Shown here piece after piece: positions 18,869-27,765 of a DNA stretch of 64,000 nucleotides. Both the position numbers and the translations under genes were made by a program. This DNA comes from Saccharolobus caldissimus (GTDB lineage Archaea; Thermoproteota; Thermoprotei_A; Sulfolobales; Sulfolobaceae): positions 1,638,001 through 1,702,000 of the forward strand of contig NZ_AP025226.1 in the NCBI RefSeq assembly GCF_020886315.1, written 5' to 3'. The notes beneath the pieces were generated by a model, which did no database searches, was not told where the DNA came from, and saw only the letters and a program-made list of their open reading frames with translations. Positions within the stretch are counted from its first letter, which is position 1. Each line of letters opens with the position of its first letter.

Positions 18869-19522
18869 CTTCCTTAATATTTCATATGCATTAATAGTTT
18901 GTTTTGAAGAGTTCTTAAACAATCCTATATAGAAATCCACTTTAGCTTTCAATTCTACATATGATAATTTAAGGTATTCAGCCTCAGACTTATACATTAC
19001 ACTGGGTTTACCCTTACTTGCCGCATCTATTCCTTCCCTTAATTTTGTCCTTATAGAACTATATTTTAACTTTTCTAGTTTATCTATCCCACAATTTGCT
19101 AAATAATGCTGCTCAAAAACCCTCGCTATATAGTCGTATGCTGGATAAACGTATTCAGCAGAATCACAAATATTATTTACATTTACTACCACTACGCCAT
19201 CCTCTGCTATTTTCTCATTATGTAAAAGCAAATCCCATTCCTTTAGTGTCTTAATAACGTAATATGGGACTATCACTATATTGGGGGGTAAGTCTAAAAT
19301 TAGATTTCCTATCTTCACCTTATCGCCAAAAATATGTCTTATTATAACCTCAGATGGAAATAGAAGGATTAAAGATTTTATTAATTGATCGGTAAGCATA
19401 TCGTGAATTCTCTTAGCCCTATGCCAGAAATTATAATTCATGAAGATTTTGACACCATTAATATCCCCTATTAAATCTTCTAACGTATCGTAATTATTAG
19501 TTACATCAATCAATTTTCGCAC
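18854..19522 (-). CDS. Unknown protein in hydrogenase-protease operon
   Basis: A 222-residue soluble protein I do not recognise. The N-terminal half is alpha/beta (GDKVKIGNLILDLPPNIVIV) and the C-terminal half helical. It starts within the end of the maturation protease gene (17-nt overlap) and its stop overlaps the hypC-like gene tail to tail, so it is co-translated with the protease. Two Cys (NNICDSAEY, LANCGIDKL) are present but no metal-binding motif. Context suggests a role in hydrogenase biogenesis or control. Confidence 0.7.
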   Translation of the reverse strand: MRKLIDVTNNYDTLEDLIGDINGVKIFMNYNFWHRAKRIHDMLTDQLIKSLILLFPSEVIIRHIFGDKVKIGNLILDLPPNIVIVPYYVIKTLKEWDLLLHNEKIAEDGVVVVNVNNICDSAEYVYPAYDYIARVFEQHYLANCGIDKLEKLKYSSIRTKLREGIDAASKGKPSVMYKSEAEYLKLSYVELKAKVDFYIGLFKNSSKQTINAYEILRKSKIF

Positions 19523-20036
19523 CTAAAATATTATATAATTTCCTCCTAAATTCATCTATATTTATTTCTATATTATAAGCCTTTAATGTTTTTTCAATAG
19601 TATTAATAATTAATGGAATATTCTCAATTAATTTATTAGATAATCCTATCTTATACTCAATTTCGTAAGGCTTACAGCCTATTAAGATTACTTTAACAGA
19701 ATTAAAGCCATAAATATATTTTAATAAATATAATAAAGTATCTACTCCTAACCCGTGGGAACTAGAGAATAACATATCTAACGTAGCCGAAGTAGCTGAG
19801 TCCTCATTAAAGTCCAAATTTAACTCAGTTACTGTAACTTTTTCAGAACTCAAATATGCGTCAATTATAATAATTATATCATAATTCTGCAATACTTCAA
19901 TGGCAGACATTCCTACTGAACCTAAATCAATTACATCAGCACCTTTAATAGCACCTTCAAGAGCCTCTGCAATATAGGAACCACAGCCGTCATCTCCCAT
20001 TAGCCTATTGCCAACACCCGCTACTAAAACTCTCAT
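19506..20036 (-). CDS. Hydrogenase maturation endopeptidase (HyaD/HycI family)
   Basis: Protease that removes the C-terminal tail of a [NiFe]-hydrogenase large subunit after nickel insertion. The family motif GVGNRLMGDDGCGSYIAEAL opens the 176-residue protein. The metal ligands expected are the acidic residue in DDG, the Asp in IIIIDAYLS and the His in SSSHGLGVDT. The C-terminus is about 20 residues longer than bacterial versions. It abuts the nucleotidyltransferase-like gene upstream and overlaps the unknown gene downstream. The only large-subunit fragment in this window has no tail to remove, so its substrate lies elsewhere or has been lost. Confidence 0.9.
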   Translation of the reverse strand: MRVLVAGVGNRLMGDDGCGSYIAEALEGAIKGADVIDLGSVGMSAIEVLQNYDIIIIIDAYLSSEKVTVTELNLDFNEDSATSATLDMLFSSSHGLGVDTLLYLLKYIYGFNSVKVILIGCKPYEIEYKIGLSNKLIENIPLIINTIEKTLKAYNIEINIDEFRRKLYNILGAKID

Positions 20037-20810
20037 TCAGAAATCACTCCAATATTTAGCATCTTCAGGAAGGGGCTTCCAATTAGGAGTTTTAGGACTA
20101 TTCATTATTTTCCCGTGAAGCCTTATCACTGTAGCTGTTACAGGTAAGAGTAGGTCCTTGTTCTTTATCTCATCTGTAGTAATCTTATTTATAAAGCTTC
20201 TTAAATTTATTAGATTAGTAACAGTATCCTTCCATAATCCCCAATCATTAGAGGTTAATGAAATTATCTTATCCTCATTAATATTGGAAACTAAAAGTAT
20301 TGCGGCCATGTCAGCATAATCCTTATCCATAGCCTTATGTATTTGAAGTTTTGATAAAAGTAGATCCGTAGGGCTCATTTTAAATTCTTGATCCCAATCC
20401 ACTGGAATTACATGATTAAAAGACATCTCATTCATATAATATGCCTTTACAACTACATTTTCTTTAAAGAACATACCTGCAATATCTCCCATTGCCTTCT
20501 CCAAGTGAATATATGGAAAATAGTCCATGCTAAATATTATTTCTTTAAACTTATCCCTATGTTCTTTTCTAACTAAAATATTTATGTCTTGTATACCTTG
20601 TTTTCTGTATAATTTCATGAGATCTATTGCGTCCTTATTGGACTTAACTGTATCATATATGGCTACTGAACCGTAAAGTAACAACTTAACTCCTTCCTTT
20701 TTGCAAGATTCATAAATTGACTTAGCCTCATTTAGATAAGATTCAAATATCTCCTCCAATTTAATTTTTTTCATTTGAGATAAATCGAATGGTGTAATTC
20801 CAGACATCAA
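20037..20810 (-). CDS. Nucleotidyltransferase-fold protein in hydrogenase-protease operon
   Basis: A 257-residue protein with a nucleotidyltransferase-like core: LLLYGSVAIYDTVK, then IQDINILVRKEHRDKF, and later LLLSKLQIHKAMDKDYADM, the last reminiscent of AbiEii/MNT-type substrate-binding helices. The second Asp of the usual D-x-D is Asn, so catalysis is doubtful. It is the first gene of the operon with the maturation protease (no gap). TATA-like AAGTATAAATAG lies upstream at about 20820-20838. Function unknown; context points to hydrogenase biogenesis. Confidence 0.65.
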   Translation of the reverse strand: MMSGITPFDLSQMKKIKLEEIFESYLNEAKSIYESCKKEGVKLLLYGSVAIYDTVKSNKDAIDLMKLYRKQGIQDINILVRKEHRDKFKEIIFSMDYFPYIHLEKAMGDIAGMFFKENVVVKAYYMNEMSFNHVIPVDWDQEFKMSPTDLLLSKLQIHKAMDKDYADMAAILLVSNINEDKIISLTSNDWGLWKDTVTNLINLRSFINKITTDEIKNKDLLLPVTATVIRLHGKIMNSPKTPNWKPLPEDAKYWSDF

Positions 20811-20925
20811 GTATACCTATTTATACTTATGTAATTTTCATATATAACTCTTATAGTGAAAACTTCGAAGAATTCAAGTTACATTAATAAGATGAAAATA
20901 AATATATAACGCTCAACTATAAAAC

Positions 20926-21438
20926 ATGTTTAGATTAAATATGAGCGAGGATGAGTTAGAGCAATCATACAAAGAGGGACTTATAAAACTTATGAGACTA
21001 GTAGCTTACCTAAACGATAGTGGAACTTTAGACGCACTTTTAGATTTAATAAAAGATAAAAATTTGATGGAATTTGTAAAATCTCCTACCTTTAGGGCTA
21101 TAATTGAATTAATGGGACACGTAAAGGAGTTAATAGATTCTGGTGTGGTTAACTCTCAGGATTTTATAGATGGTATAATAGCGTTAGCTAGGCACTTGGA
21201 TAAAATAGGTAAAATTATAAGCCTATTAGACCAGCATGGAGTATTAGACGTAATGACAAGTGGACTTACAAAGGCTGCAGAGGCTATAATTAACGATAAA
21301 AATAGTGAGGCTAATATAATTGAATTGTTAGCTTCATTTGACGATCCTGACGTAAAAAGAACATTAGCTTATTTGAAATTCTTACTTAAGGAATGGGGAA
21401 AGTCAGTTAAGCCGTTAATTCATGACGGTAATGATTAA
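20926..21438 (+). CDS. DUF1641 protein
   Basis: A 170-residue helical protein. The pattern of amphipathic helices (LMRLVAYLNDSGTLDALLDL, GVVNSQDFIDGIIALARHLD, and KFLLKEWGKSVKP at the end) matches DUF1641, a family of unknown role found beside hydrogenase, formate dehydrogenase and sulfur-oxidoreductase genes. A TATA-like AAATATATAAC lies about 20-30 nt before the ATG. Divergent from the protease operon and convergent (4-nt overlap) with the HxlR-like gene. Confidence 0.8.
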   Translation: MFRLNMSEDELEQSYKEGLIKLMRLVAYLNDSGTLDALLDLIKDKNLMEFVKSPTFRAIIELMGHVKELIDSGVVNSQDFIDGIIALARHLDKIGKIISLLDQHGVLDVMTSGLTKAAEAIINDKNSEANIIELLASFDDPDVKRTLAYLKFLLKEWGKSVKPLIHDGND

Positions 21439-21791
21439 CATAACTTAGCGTTCCTATTCTTAGTATCCATTAAATTAATTATACTTATTAAAATCTGTAT
21501 AGCATTCTTTACAGCCTTTCCCTCTTTTGTAATACTATAATAAACCTTGATTGGTTCTTCAGTTTCTACTTCCCTTTTAACTAATTTGGCGTTCTCCATC
21601 TCCTTAAGTCTTATAGATAACATCCTTTGATTCAACCCATCAATCTTTCTTAAAATTTCATTAAATCTAAGCTTACCATATTTATCTAATATTGCTAATA
21701 TACTGTACGTATATTTTTTATTTATTAAATTATACAATTCTTCTGAGTATTCGATACACAAATCTTTATCCTCTTTAAAACAACAATCCAC
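21435..21791 (-). CDS. HxlR-like winged-helix regulator with N-terminal cysteines
   Basis: A 118-residue DNA-binding protein: the recognition region FNEILRKIDGLNQRMLSIRL and wing VETEEPIKVYYSITKEG fit the HxlR/MarR-like group, which includes redox and thiol sensors. Cys3, Cys4, Cys12 and Cys118 could form a redox or metal site. It lies 62 nt downstream of the hydrogenase fragment on the same strand and is a candidate regulator of this island; nickel or redox sensing is inference. Confidence 0.8.
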   Translation of the reverse strand: MDCCFKEDKDLCIEYSEELYNLINKKYTYSILAILDKYGKLRFNEILRKIDGLNQRMLSIRLKEMENAKLVKREVETEEPIKVYYSITKEGKAVKNAIQILISIINLMDTKNRNAKLC

Positions 21792-21853
21792 ATCTAATCC
21801 TACTTTTCCTATTTAAAAATTTTTTAAGTGAAATAACATCGTTATTTTCACGA

Positions 21854-22432
21854 TTAATGTACAGTACAAACTAGACAAGCATCATAAGATCTAATAATAT
21901 GAGATATCTCAACTGGATTATTTAAGTCCTCCACTTCAGTACCTATTATAGCCTTTTGAGTTGCGCTTAAGTTTCCGTAAGGATCTTCTGGACCCATGTT
22001 AATTTGAGTTGGAGTTACTATTTGATAATTCCTTATTATTCCTCCCTTAATTACAACCCAATGCCCTAATGCACCCCTAGCCGCCTCAACCAGACCGTAA
22101 CCATAGCCGTCCTTTCTTTCATTATATTTCTTAAATGCAGGTTTTCCAAATTCAAATCTATCTATTTCATTAAGTAATATTTCATTTAATTTCAAAAATC
22201 TGACGAGTCTAGATATAACTCTAACCAGCGTTGTAGGACCGAAATTTTCTACTAAACTTAAGGCTAATTTATCATCGGAATTTACAAGCATAGCCAAAGC
22301 ACCTACTTCTGGGGCAACAATTTTTCCGTTAAGTATATATCTAGCAGTCTTAGTAAAGGTATACTTTCCCCTTTCCTTAGCCTCTTCTGGATCAATAGGA
22401 TTAGTTTCCCCTTCAAACGGATGTAATTTCAT
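21854..22432 (-). CDS. [NiFe]-hydrogenase large subunit, C-terminal part only
   Basis: The 192 residues match the C-terminal part of a hydrogenase large subunit: LHPFEGET, YGYGLVEAARGALGHWVVI, QINMGPEDPYG, and the nickel-binding L2 motif DACLVCTVH at the very end. The N-terminal half, with the L1 Cys pair that completes the Ni-Fe site, is missing: an in-frame stop lies 15 nt upstream and a nickel-transporter gene on the other strand starts within 140 nt. There is also no C-terminal tail after the final His, so it would not need the maturation protease. The frame is otherwise undamaged, and a TATA-like GATATAAT lies about 27 nt before the ATG, so it may still be expressed. Confidence 0.9.
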   Translation of the reverse strand: MKLHPFEGETNPIDPEEAKERGKYTFTKTARYILNGKIVAPEVGALAMLVNSDDKLALSLVENFGPTTLVRVISRLVRFLKLNEILLNEIDRFEFGKPAFKKYNERKDGYGYGLVEAARGALGHWVVIKGGIIRNYQIVTPTQINMGPEDPYGNLSATQKAIIGTEVEDLNNPVEISHIIRSYDACLVCTVH

Positions 22433-22433
22433 C

Positions 22434-22467
22434 GATCGTTCTAATTAATTATTATATCTGATCGTTC
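22434..22467. promoter_or_regulatory. Direct repeat GATCGTTC flanking a TATA box
   Basis: GATCGTTC occurs at 22434-22441 and again at 22460-22467, 26 nt apart, in the 140-nt space between the hydrogenase fragment and the nickel transporter. The AT-rich TATA-like sequence for the minus-strand gene lies between them. Placement suggests an operator, perhaps for the nearby HxlR-like protein; this is inference. Confidence 0.4.
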
Positions 22468-22572
22468 CATTAAATATGGAATTGCAAAATTTAAATTAGT
22501 ATGATTATCTTTAAATTTTTCAATATGACAATTCAAAAAAGCTTTATATTATGGTATTACCAATTATCCTTG

Positions 22573-23643
22573 ATGGTAGGAATGAAAAAAGAGATTTTGC
22601 TAAGGATAATTCCATTTTACATTGGAGAATCTATAATAACTGGATTATTAATTTATTGGCTATCACTTGACTCTCAAATAGTAGAATCTGTAAAAATTAC
22701 TTTGGAAGATAGGGGTATAATAACCTCATTCTTTGGATTAGGAATTTTAGCTTATTTTCTTGGATTAAGACATGCATTAGATGCAGACCATTTAGCTGCA
22801 ATAGATAATTCTACTAGGAAATTGGTACAAGAAAGAAAATCATCATATTTTACTGGACTATTCTTCTCTTTAGGACATTCAACAGTAGTAATTTTACTAG
22901 CAATTGCACTAATGATAGCTACTAGAATAGTCGCTTCAAATCTTCCACAGCTAGAAAACTTAGGGAGCATAATTGGTACTATAGTTAGTGGAGGATTTTT
23001 ATATATCATTGGCCTTTTAAATCTGCTAGTATTAATGGAGATTTATAGGATATATAAAGAGGTATCACAATCTGAAAAAATTAATAGTGAAGAATTGGAA
23101 AATATTCTATTAAAAAGAGGATTTATGAATAAATTCTTTAAAGGTTTATTTAAAATTGTAGATAAACAATACTATATGTATCCTATAGGTTTCCTCTTCG
23201 GTTTAGGTTTCGATACCGCATCTGAAACTGCACTACTAGCAATATCTGCAGCTGTAGCAGGTATATTCGCTAAAATACCATTATGGTCATTACTAGTATT
23301 TCCATTTCTATTCACAGCAGGCATGACTCTCATAGATACTACTGATGGGCTTTTTATGAGTGGGGCTTATCAATGGGCTTTTACAGGAAATCCGATTAGA
23401 AAAGTATGGTATAACTTAACAATGACTACCATTAGTATTTTAGTAGCATATCTTATAGGTACTCTTGAATTATTAGGCTTAATTCAGTCTGAGTTTAATT
23501 TAACTGGTGTTTTCTGGGATTTTATAGCTCTAATTAATGGAGGTGTATGGTGGGGAAATATAGGAATATTAATAGTAATTACATTCGCTACAACTTGGAT
23601 AATATCATTAATAATATATAGACTAAAAATTTCTAAAAAATAA
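22573..23643 (+). CDS. NiCoT-family nickel/cobalt transporter
   Basis: Imports nickel, here presumably for the hydrogenase. The family signature RHALDADHLAAIDN is present, with LFFSLGHSTVV, FLFGLGFDTASE and LFTAGMTLIDTTDG. About eight membrane segments. The frame is open from 22501, but ATG 22573 (MVGMKKEILL) is the better start because CTTTATATT lies about 26 nt before it. Divergent from the hydrogenase fragment. Confidence 0.92.
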   Translation: MVGMKKEILLRIIPFYIGESIITGLLIYWLSLDSQIVESVKITLEDRGIITSFFGLGILAYFLGLRHALDADHLAAIDNSTRKLVQERKSSYFTGLFFSLGHSTVVILLAIALMIATRIVASNLPQLENLGSIIGTIVSGGFLYIIGLLNLLVLMEIYRIYKEVSQSEKINSEELENILLKRGFMNKFFKGLFKIVDKQYYMYPIGFLFGLGFDTASETALLAISAAVAGIFAKIPLWSLLVFPFLFTAGMTLIDTTDGLFMSGAYQWAFTGNPIRKVWYNLTMTTISILVAYLIGTLELLGLIQSEFNLTGVFWDFIALINGGVWWGNIGILIVITFATTWIISLIIYRLKISKK

Positions 23644-23681
23644 TAAAATTATTTAAAAACAATTACATAATAGTGTGGAAA

Positions 23682-23724
23682 ATTTATATCTATGCAAACA
23701 TAACTAATTTTAATGAAGGTCTGG
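23682..23724 (+). promoter_or_regulatory. Stranded promoter and first four codons of an IS-interrupted gene
   Basis: AATTTATATC centred near 23685 is a TATA box placed 26-28 nt before ATG 23713. The codons ATG AAG GTC TGG (23713-23724) run straight into the insertion sequence. Joined to the sequence after the right-hand duplication (24996 onwards) they restore MKVWLLTMLMIIISITIL, a normal signal peptide. Confidence 0.8.
23717..23724. repeat. Left target-site duplication AGGTCTGG
   Basis: Identical to 24988-24995; 8 bp, the size expected for IS256-family insertion. Confidence 0.9.
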
Positions 23725-24987
23725 GGGCGATTCATGTTTCCATTGCGAATTGTAATATTCTCTATGAATTAGGATAATCCAATGAAGAAATTATTGGATA
23801 TATTTCTAATAAAGTGAGAATAATAAGGGATACTGTAATATTATTACAGTGATGAGAAGACAAGTTGATAGATTATAGTTGTTAGCTATGGTCCGAGCGA
23901 TCTGTAGTATCCTCCAAGGGGAGTGAAACTTACCGAACCTCCTCCTTTCCAAGAGAGAATTGAAGGACTCGACCAAGTTATTGGATTTGAGCCACTTCCA
24001 TAACTCCTTGGGAGCTGAAAGGTAACTCAAGAGCCTCGGACAAGCCTCAGGCTTAATCTCACCACTCTCGGCAGACGAGATAATAACGTTCAAGGCCTCC
24101 CTCTCCTCCTTTGTCGCATTACGCTTAAGGTGAACCAAGCATCCCTGCCTTCTTACTTGAAGTTCAGCGAGAGAGATCGCCCTATCCAACGCCTTAGTTC
24201 CATCAGCTATTACCAAGACGAAGCTCGACTTCTTCCAGACCTCAACCAAGAGTTTCCAATAACCCACTGCATCCTCCTCTCTGTTCAAGGTTATATCCAG
24301 AACGGCCCTCTTACCTTCCTCTGTCACGCCAATAGCCGAGAGAAGAACTCCCTTTCCTCCCTTGAGCTTCACATACTTCCCATCAACTATTACATACTTG
24401 AAATTGCCACTCGCTTGGATCTCGGGCATCCAGAGCTTGGCGTTCAACTTACCTCCCAGCACTGAATAGACGGTCATCAGAGCCTTGAACACCTTCTCCT
24501 CCTCCCTCAGCAAAGTCTCCTCCACTTGAGTCTTCACCCTTCCCTTATCCCCGTAAAGTATGGGTAACTTCACCGAGATCCACTCCAACTCGTACTTAAC
24601 CTCCCTACCGACAATCACGATCTTAAACCCCTTGAGGAATCTGTACCTCGCGTAACCCTTCCTTTTCACCTTCTTACCCCTCTGGTAGTTAGGACTCTTC
24701 TTCTCAGCCTCCTCCAAGGCCATCTTCTCGACCTCCTTGACCGATTTGTTTAATAAGGCGTTTCCGGATAGTATATTGGGGGCGAGTGTGAGGGTTAAGC
24801 TCTGTCCAGATCCCTCTACGAGTTCCCTTAGCTGAATGCCGTAGAGGGTTACCTCGTTCATAGCTAAGAGGTCCATGATATTACCTCATACTCGTCCCCT
24901 ATTAGTGTTACTCAAAATGTAGAATCAATTTCTCTTATCTAATTCTATAGAAATAAATTGAAATCGCAATGGAGCCGTGAATCGCCC
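23725..24987. mobile_element. IS256-family insertion sequence, complete
   Basis: 1263 bp bounded by imperfect 27-bp inverted repeats (23725-23751 and 24961-24987; both start GGGCGATTCA and share TCCATTGCGA), flanked by a perfect 8-bp direct repeat. It holds one transposase gene on the minus strand. Its G+C is clearly above that of its surroundings, a sign of foreign origin. Similar in size and family to Sulfolobus elements such as ISC1257. The intact ends, intact gene and identical target duplications suggest recent insertion. It interrupted the beta-helix gene at 23713-25925. Confidence 0.92.
23806..24876 (-). CDS. IS256-family transposase
   Basis: A 356-residue DDE transposase. The catalytic residues are Asp165 (VIVDGKYVK), Asp225 (VIADGTKAL) and Glu303 (NNLVESFNSLLERR), with the typical C-x2-H (Cys246, His249) between the second and third. 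No frameshift or internal stop, so probably active. A near-perfect inverted repeat CTGTAATA-T-TATTACAG lies within its 3' end (23833-23849). Confidence 0.93.
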   Translation of the reverse strand: MDLLAMNEVTLYGIQLRELVEGSGQSLTLTLAPNILSGNALLNKSVKEVEKMALEEAEKKSPNYQRGKKVKRKGYARYRFLKGFKIVIVGREVKYELEWISVKLPILYGDKGRVKTQVEETLLREEEKVFKALMTVYSVLGGKLNAKLWMPEIQASGNFKYVIVDGKYVKLKGGKGVLLSAIGVTEEGKRAVLDITLNREEDAVGYWKLLVEVWKKSSFVLVIADGTKALDRAISLAELQVRRQGCLVHLKRNATKEEREALNVIISSAESGEIKPEACPRLLSYLSAPKELWKWLKSNNLVESFNSLLERRRFGKFHSPWRILQIARTIANNYNLSTCLLITVIILQYPLLFSLY

Positions 24988-24995
24988 AGGTCTGG
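24988..24995. repeat. Right target-site duplication AGGTCTGG
   Basis: Identical to 23717-23724 and directly adjacent to the right inverted repeat. Confidence 0.9.
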
Positions 24996-25004
24996 TTACT
25001 AACA

Positions 25005-25925
25005 ATGTTAATGATAATAATAAGTATAACAATTCTAAATCCATTAGTAAATTCACAAATTAATACAATTATTATAAAGAATAGAAGTAATTTAACAATC
25101 AAAGATCTTCATATAGTAGATGGAAATATAACAGTGATTAATTCAAAGAATATTATAATTAAAGATAATATAATATCTGATAGTCCATATTATGGAATAT
25201 TTATATATAATTCATCAAATATTACAATAATTCATAATACCATTTTCTCCTCTTACTATGATGGAATAAACATTAAAAACTCATCATATATTAAAATCCA
25301 AGATAATATTATCGGTCAAAACGGACAAGATGGAATAACAATCTGGTACTATTCTCATAATATATCCGTTATAAATAATGTCATAAATCAAAATAAGTAT
25401 GGATTAGGAATATTTGGCTCATACTATATTTTTGTTTATAATAACGTAGTTCGATATTCGTTAATTTATGGTATATATTTATGGAATGCTAGTTACATAT
25501 TAATCAGAGATAACATTATTCCTAAGAATGATGTTGCCATAAATATTGATAAGGGAAATAGTATTTACATAGCTAATGATACGATATCTAATAACTCTGT
25601 TGGAATATATATTGGAGAAGGTGTTACATCAATTAACATAATTGATAATTTATTTTATAACAATTCGTACTATGGAATTCTAATATATTATTTACCTATA
25701 TCGTACCATATTTTAGGAAATATATTCTATATAAATAAAGAGAATATATTCTATGCATTTAACACCTCATTTAACACTTATGTGCCCATTTTATCTTCTG
25801 TAAACACGATTACTGAAAATAATATAAGTAACATTACTTATATAGAAAAATTATTGATTTTAATCTCAATTTCATTAATAATAATCATATTAATTTTAAT
25901 TAAATTAAGGAATAAAAAAGAATAA
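25005..25925 (+). CDS. Right-handed beta-helix surface protein, 5' end displaced by IS
   Basis: A 306-residue product built of about ten short parallel-beta-helix repeats (patterns such as NSSNITIIHNTI and NISVINNVINQN), resembling NosD/pectate-lyase-fold surface proteins, with a C-terminal membrane helix followed by KLRNKKE. Many N-x-S/T sequons. Its true first seven codons are split: the first four and the promoter lie at 23682-23724, on the far side of the insertion sequence. A TGA within the inverted repeat (24978-24980) blocks read-in, so ATG 25005 is now the first usable start; the hydrophobic signal is nearly intact from there, but the native promoter is lost. Confidence 0.8.
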   Translation: MLMIIISITILNPLVNSQINTIIIKNRSNLTIKDLHIVDGNITVINSKNIIIKDNIISDSPYYGIFIYNSSNITIIHNTIFSSYYDGINIKNSSYIKIQDNIIGQNGQDGITIWYYSHNISVINNVINQNKYGLGIFGSYYIFVYNNVVRYSLIYGIYLWNASYILIRDNIIPKNDVAINIDKGNSIYIANDTISNNSVGIYIGEGVTSINIIDNLFYNNSYYGILIYYLPISYHILGNIFYINKENIFYAFNTSFNTYVPILSSVNTITENNISNITYIEKLLILISISLIIIILILIKLRNKKE

Positions 25926-25929
25926 ATTT

Positions 25930-27456
25930 TTATCCCTTTAACTCCTCAGCAGATATATTACTTTTGGTTTTATATCCTAATCCTCTAGCTACTAATGTAC
26001 CAATAGTTGAAACTATTAGATTAAAGGCTAATGATATGACAGCAATATATAGTAATCCGAAAGGAGTCGGATAAACTGATGTAGCTCTAGGTAATCCAAA
26101 TGTAACAAACATGTAAACGCCACTTATTATTCCTGTAGCCCAACCAGCTGTTAATGCCCAAGGATTAAACCAGTCAGTATAAAGTCCTAAGAATACTGCT
26201 GGTAGTGTTTGAGCAATTATTATCCCACCTAATAATTGTAAGTTTATGGCGTATGTCTCTGGTACTAAAAATACGAAGGCTAATGCGATAAATTTGATTA
26301 TAGCAGAAATCCATTTAGCTAGGTCAGTTTCCCCTTTAAATGTTAAATCTGTTTTGATTTCTTTTATAACGTTCCTAACTAATAAGTTAGCTGATGCTAT
26401 TGCCATTATAGCTGCTGGAACTAAACCTCCTACGAAAATGCCTAAAAGCATTATACCAGCAGCCCAATCTGGCATAGTGGTAACTATTAGAGCTGGAACA
26501 ACTAATGCTCCATTATGAGTTAATTTGACTATATTCAATGCATTTGGGACGGCATAAATTAAAATACCGAATAACGCTATTATAGCTAACCCAATGCCGT
26601 AAATTGGCAGTAAAGCAGTACCATACATTAATTTGTTTTTATCGTCAGCACTCAAGGAACCGTTTATGGCATGGGGATAAAGATATAATGCTAATGCACT
26701 TCCTAAGAACAAACTCCAATAAGCTGGAATTAATGGTTCGGCTAACTTACTATATATTGCCATCTGTTTAGTGGCCATTTCACTGAATGCGTGAGAAAAA
26801 CCACCGTATTGAAGAGGAACTATTGTAATGATTGATATTACAGTTATCCAAATTAAGATATCTTTAAAAACTCCTGTTAACGCTGCACCCCTTAATCCGC
26901 TAGTAAATGTAAACGCAGCTAGTATTATAAATGCTATTATTAGCGAAATTTCAGAAACAAGTGCTATGTTACCTATGCCTAATAGCATCATTTCTAAGAC
27001 AGCCTTCATACCAACTATTTGTAATGCTATATACGGTAATTCCGCTACTACACCAGTTAATGCTACTAAAGCTGCGAGAATCTTACTATTAAACCTATCC
27101 TTTACAAAATCCGCAGCTGTAACGTAACCTTTATTTCTTGACACAACCCATAGTCTAGGCATTGTAAGTAATGCTATGGCAAAAGTTAAACTTACATAAG
27201 GTACTGCGAAGAAGTACAGCGAGCCTTTAGCGAAAAGACCAGAAGGTACTGCAATAAAAGTATATGCTGTATATAAATCGGCACCCATTAAGAACCAGAC
27301 TAATATGGTTCCTAGTCTTCTTCCAGCTAATCCCCATTCATGTAGTAAGTCTAAATTCCCCCTTCTCCAGTAAGCTCCATAAAATCCTAGTACTGCGAAT
27401 ATAATAAATAAGACTACAAAAGTTATAATTCCATATAACCCTAACATTGTCTTCAC
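25930..27456 (-). CDS. Sodium:solute symporter family permease
   Basis: A 508-residue member of the SSS family with about 13 membrane segments. Typical features are [20 protein letters not shown] near the N-terminus (the G-R-x-x-G...G loop) and [20 protein letters not shown] mid-protein. Members import organic acids, amino acids or sugars with sodium or protons. It follows a DUF3311 gene with a 4-nt ATGA overlap, a pairing common for acetate/propionate/pantothenate-type symporters. Substrate unknown. Confidence 0.9.
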   Translation of the reverse strand: MKTMLGLYGIITFVVLFIIFAVLGFYGAYWRRGNLDLLHEWGLAGRRLGTILVWFLMGADLYTAYTFIAVPSGLFAKGSLYFFAVPYVSLTFAIALLTMPRLWVVSRNKGYVTAADFVKDRFNSKILAALVALTGVVAELPYIALQIVGMKAVLEMMLLGIGNIALVSEISLIIAFIILAAFTFTSGLRGAALTGVFKDILIWITVISIITIVPLQYGGFSHAFSEMATKQMAIYSKLAEPLIPAYWSLFLGSALALYLYPHAINGSLSADDKNKLMYGTALLPIYGIGLAIIALFGILIYAVPNALNIVKLTHNGALVVPALIVTTMPDWAAGIMLLGIFVGGLVPAAIMAIASANLLVRNVIKEIKTDLTFKGETDLAKWISAIIKFIALAFVFLVPETYAINLQLLGGIIIAQTLPAVFLGLYTDWFNPWALTAGWATGIISGVYMFVTFGLPRATSVYPTPFGLLYIAVISLAFNLIVSTIGTLVARGLGYKTKSNISAEELKG

Positions 27457-27659
27457 CTCTTAGCTAAAAGGAACGCGGCTATAGAAAATAGTATTGTCGA
27501 TATGGCTAACCATAATGTCTGATACCAATAGAAGTAGGGAAGCCCTCCCAGTGTTGGATAAACCTTATTGTATGAAGGGATGTCGAAGTAAATTATAAAG
27601 GGAATTGCCATTAATATTCCAGCAATAACTTGTCTTAAATTAACCATATTGGTCATCAA
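27453..27659 (-). CDS. DUF3311 small membrane protein (symporter accessory)
   Basis: A 68-residue protein with two membrane helices and the family pattern [21 protein letters not shown]3311 proteins are encoded just before SSS symporters and are thought to be their small subunit. Translationally coupled to the symporter gene by overlapping stop and start. Confidence 0.85.
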   Translation of the reverse strand: MMTNMVNLRQVIAGILMAIPFIIYFDIPSYNKVYPTLGGLPYFYWYQTLWLAISTILFSIAAFLLAKR

Positions 27660-27765
27660 AGTTTATATCGTATTAAATATATATTTTTATCCTTCATGTG
27701 AATCATTAGAAAGATAAAAGTAATAAAGTAAAGTACTAATTAAAACATAGTTACCATCTATTATT

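Noticed and set aside
23833-23849. CTGTAATA-T-TATTACAG inverted repeat as a transcription terminator or IS end
   Set aside because: It lies inside the transposase coding end, not at the element boundary; true inverted repeats and target duplications define the ends at 23725 and 24987.
24130-24465. Plus-strand frame inside the insertion sequence
   Set aside because: Antisense to the conserved DDE region of the transposase; no independent support.
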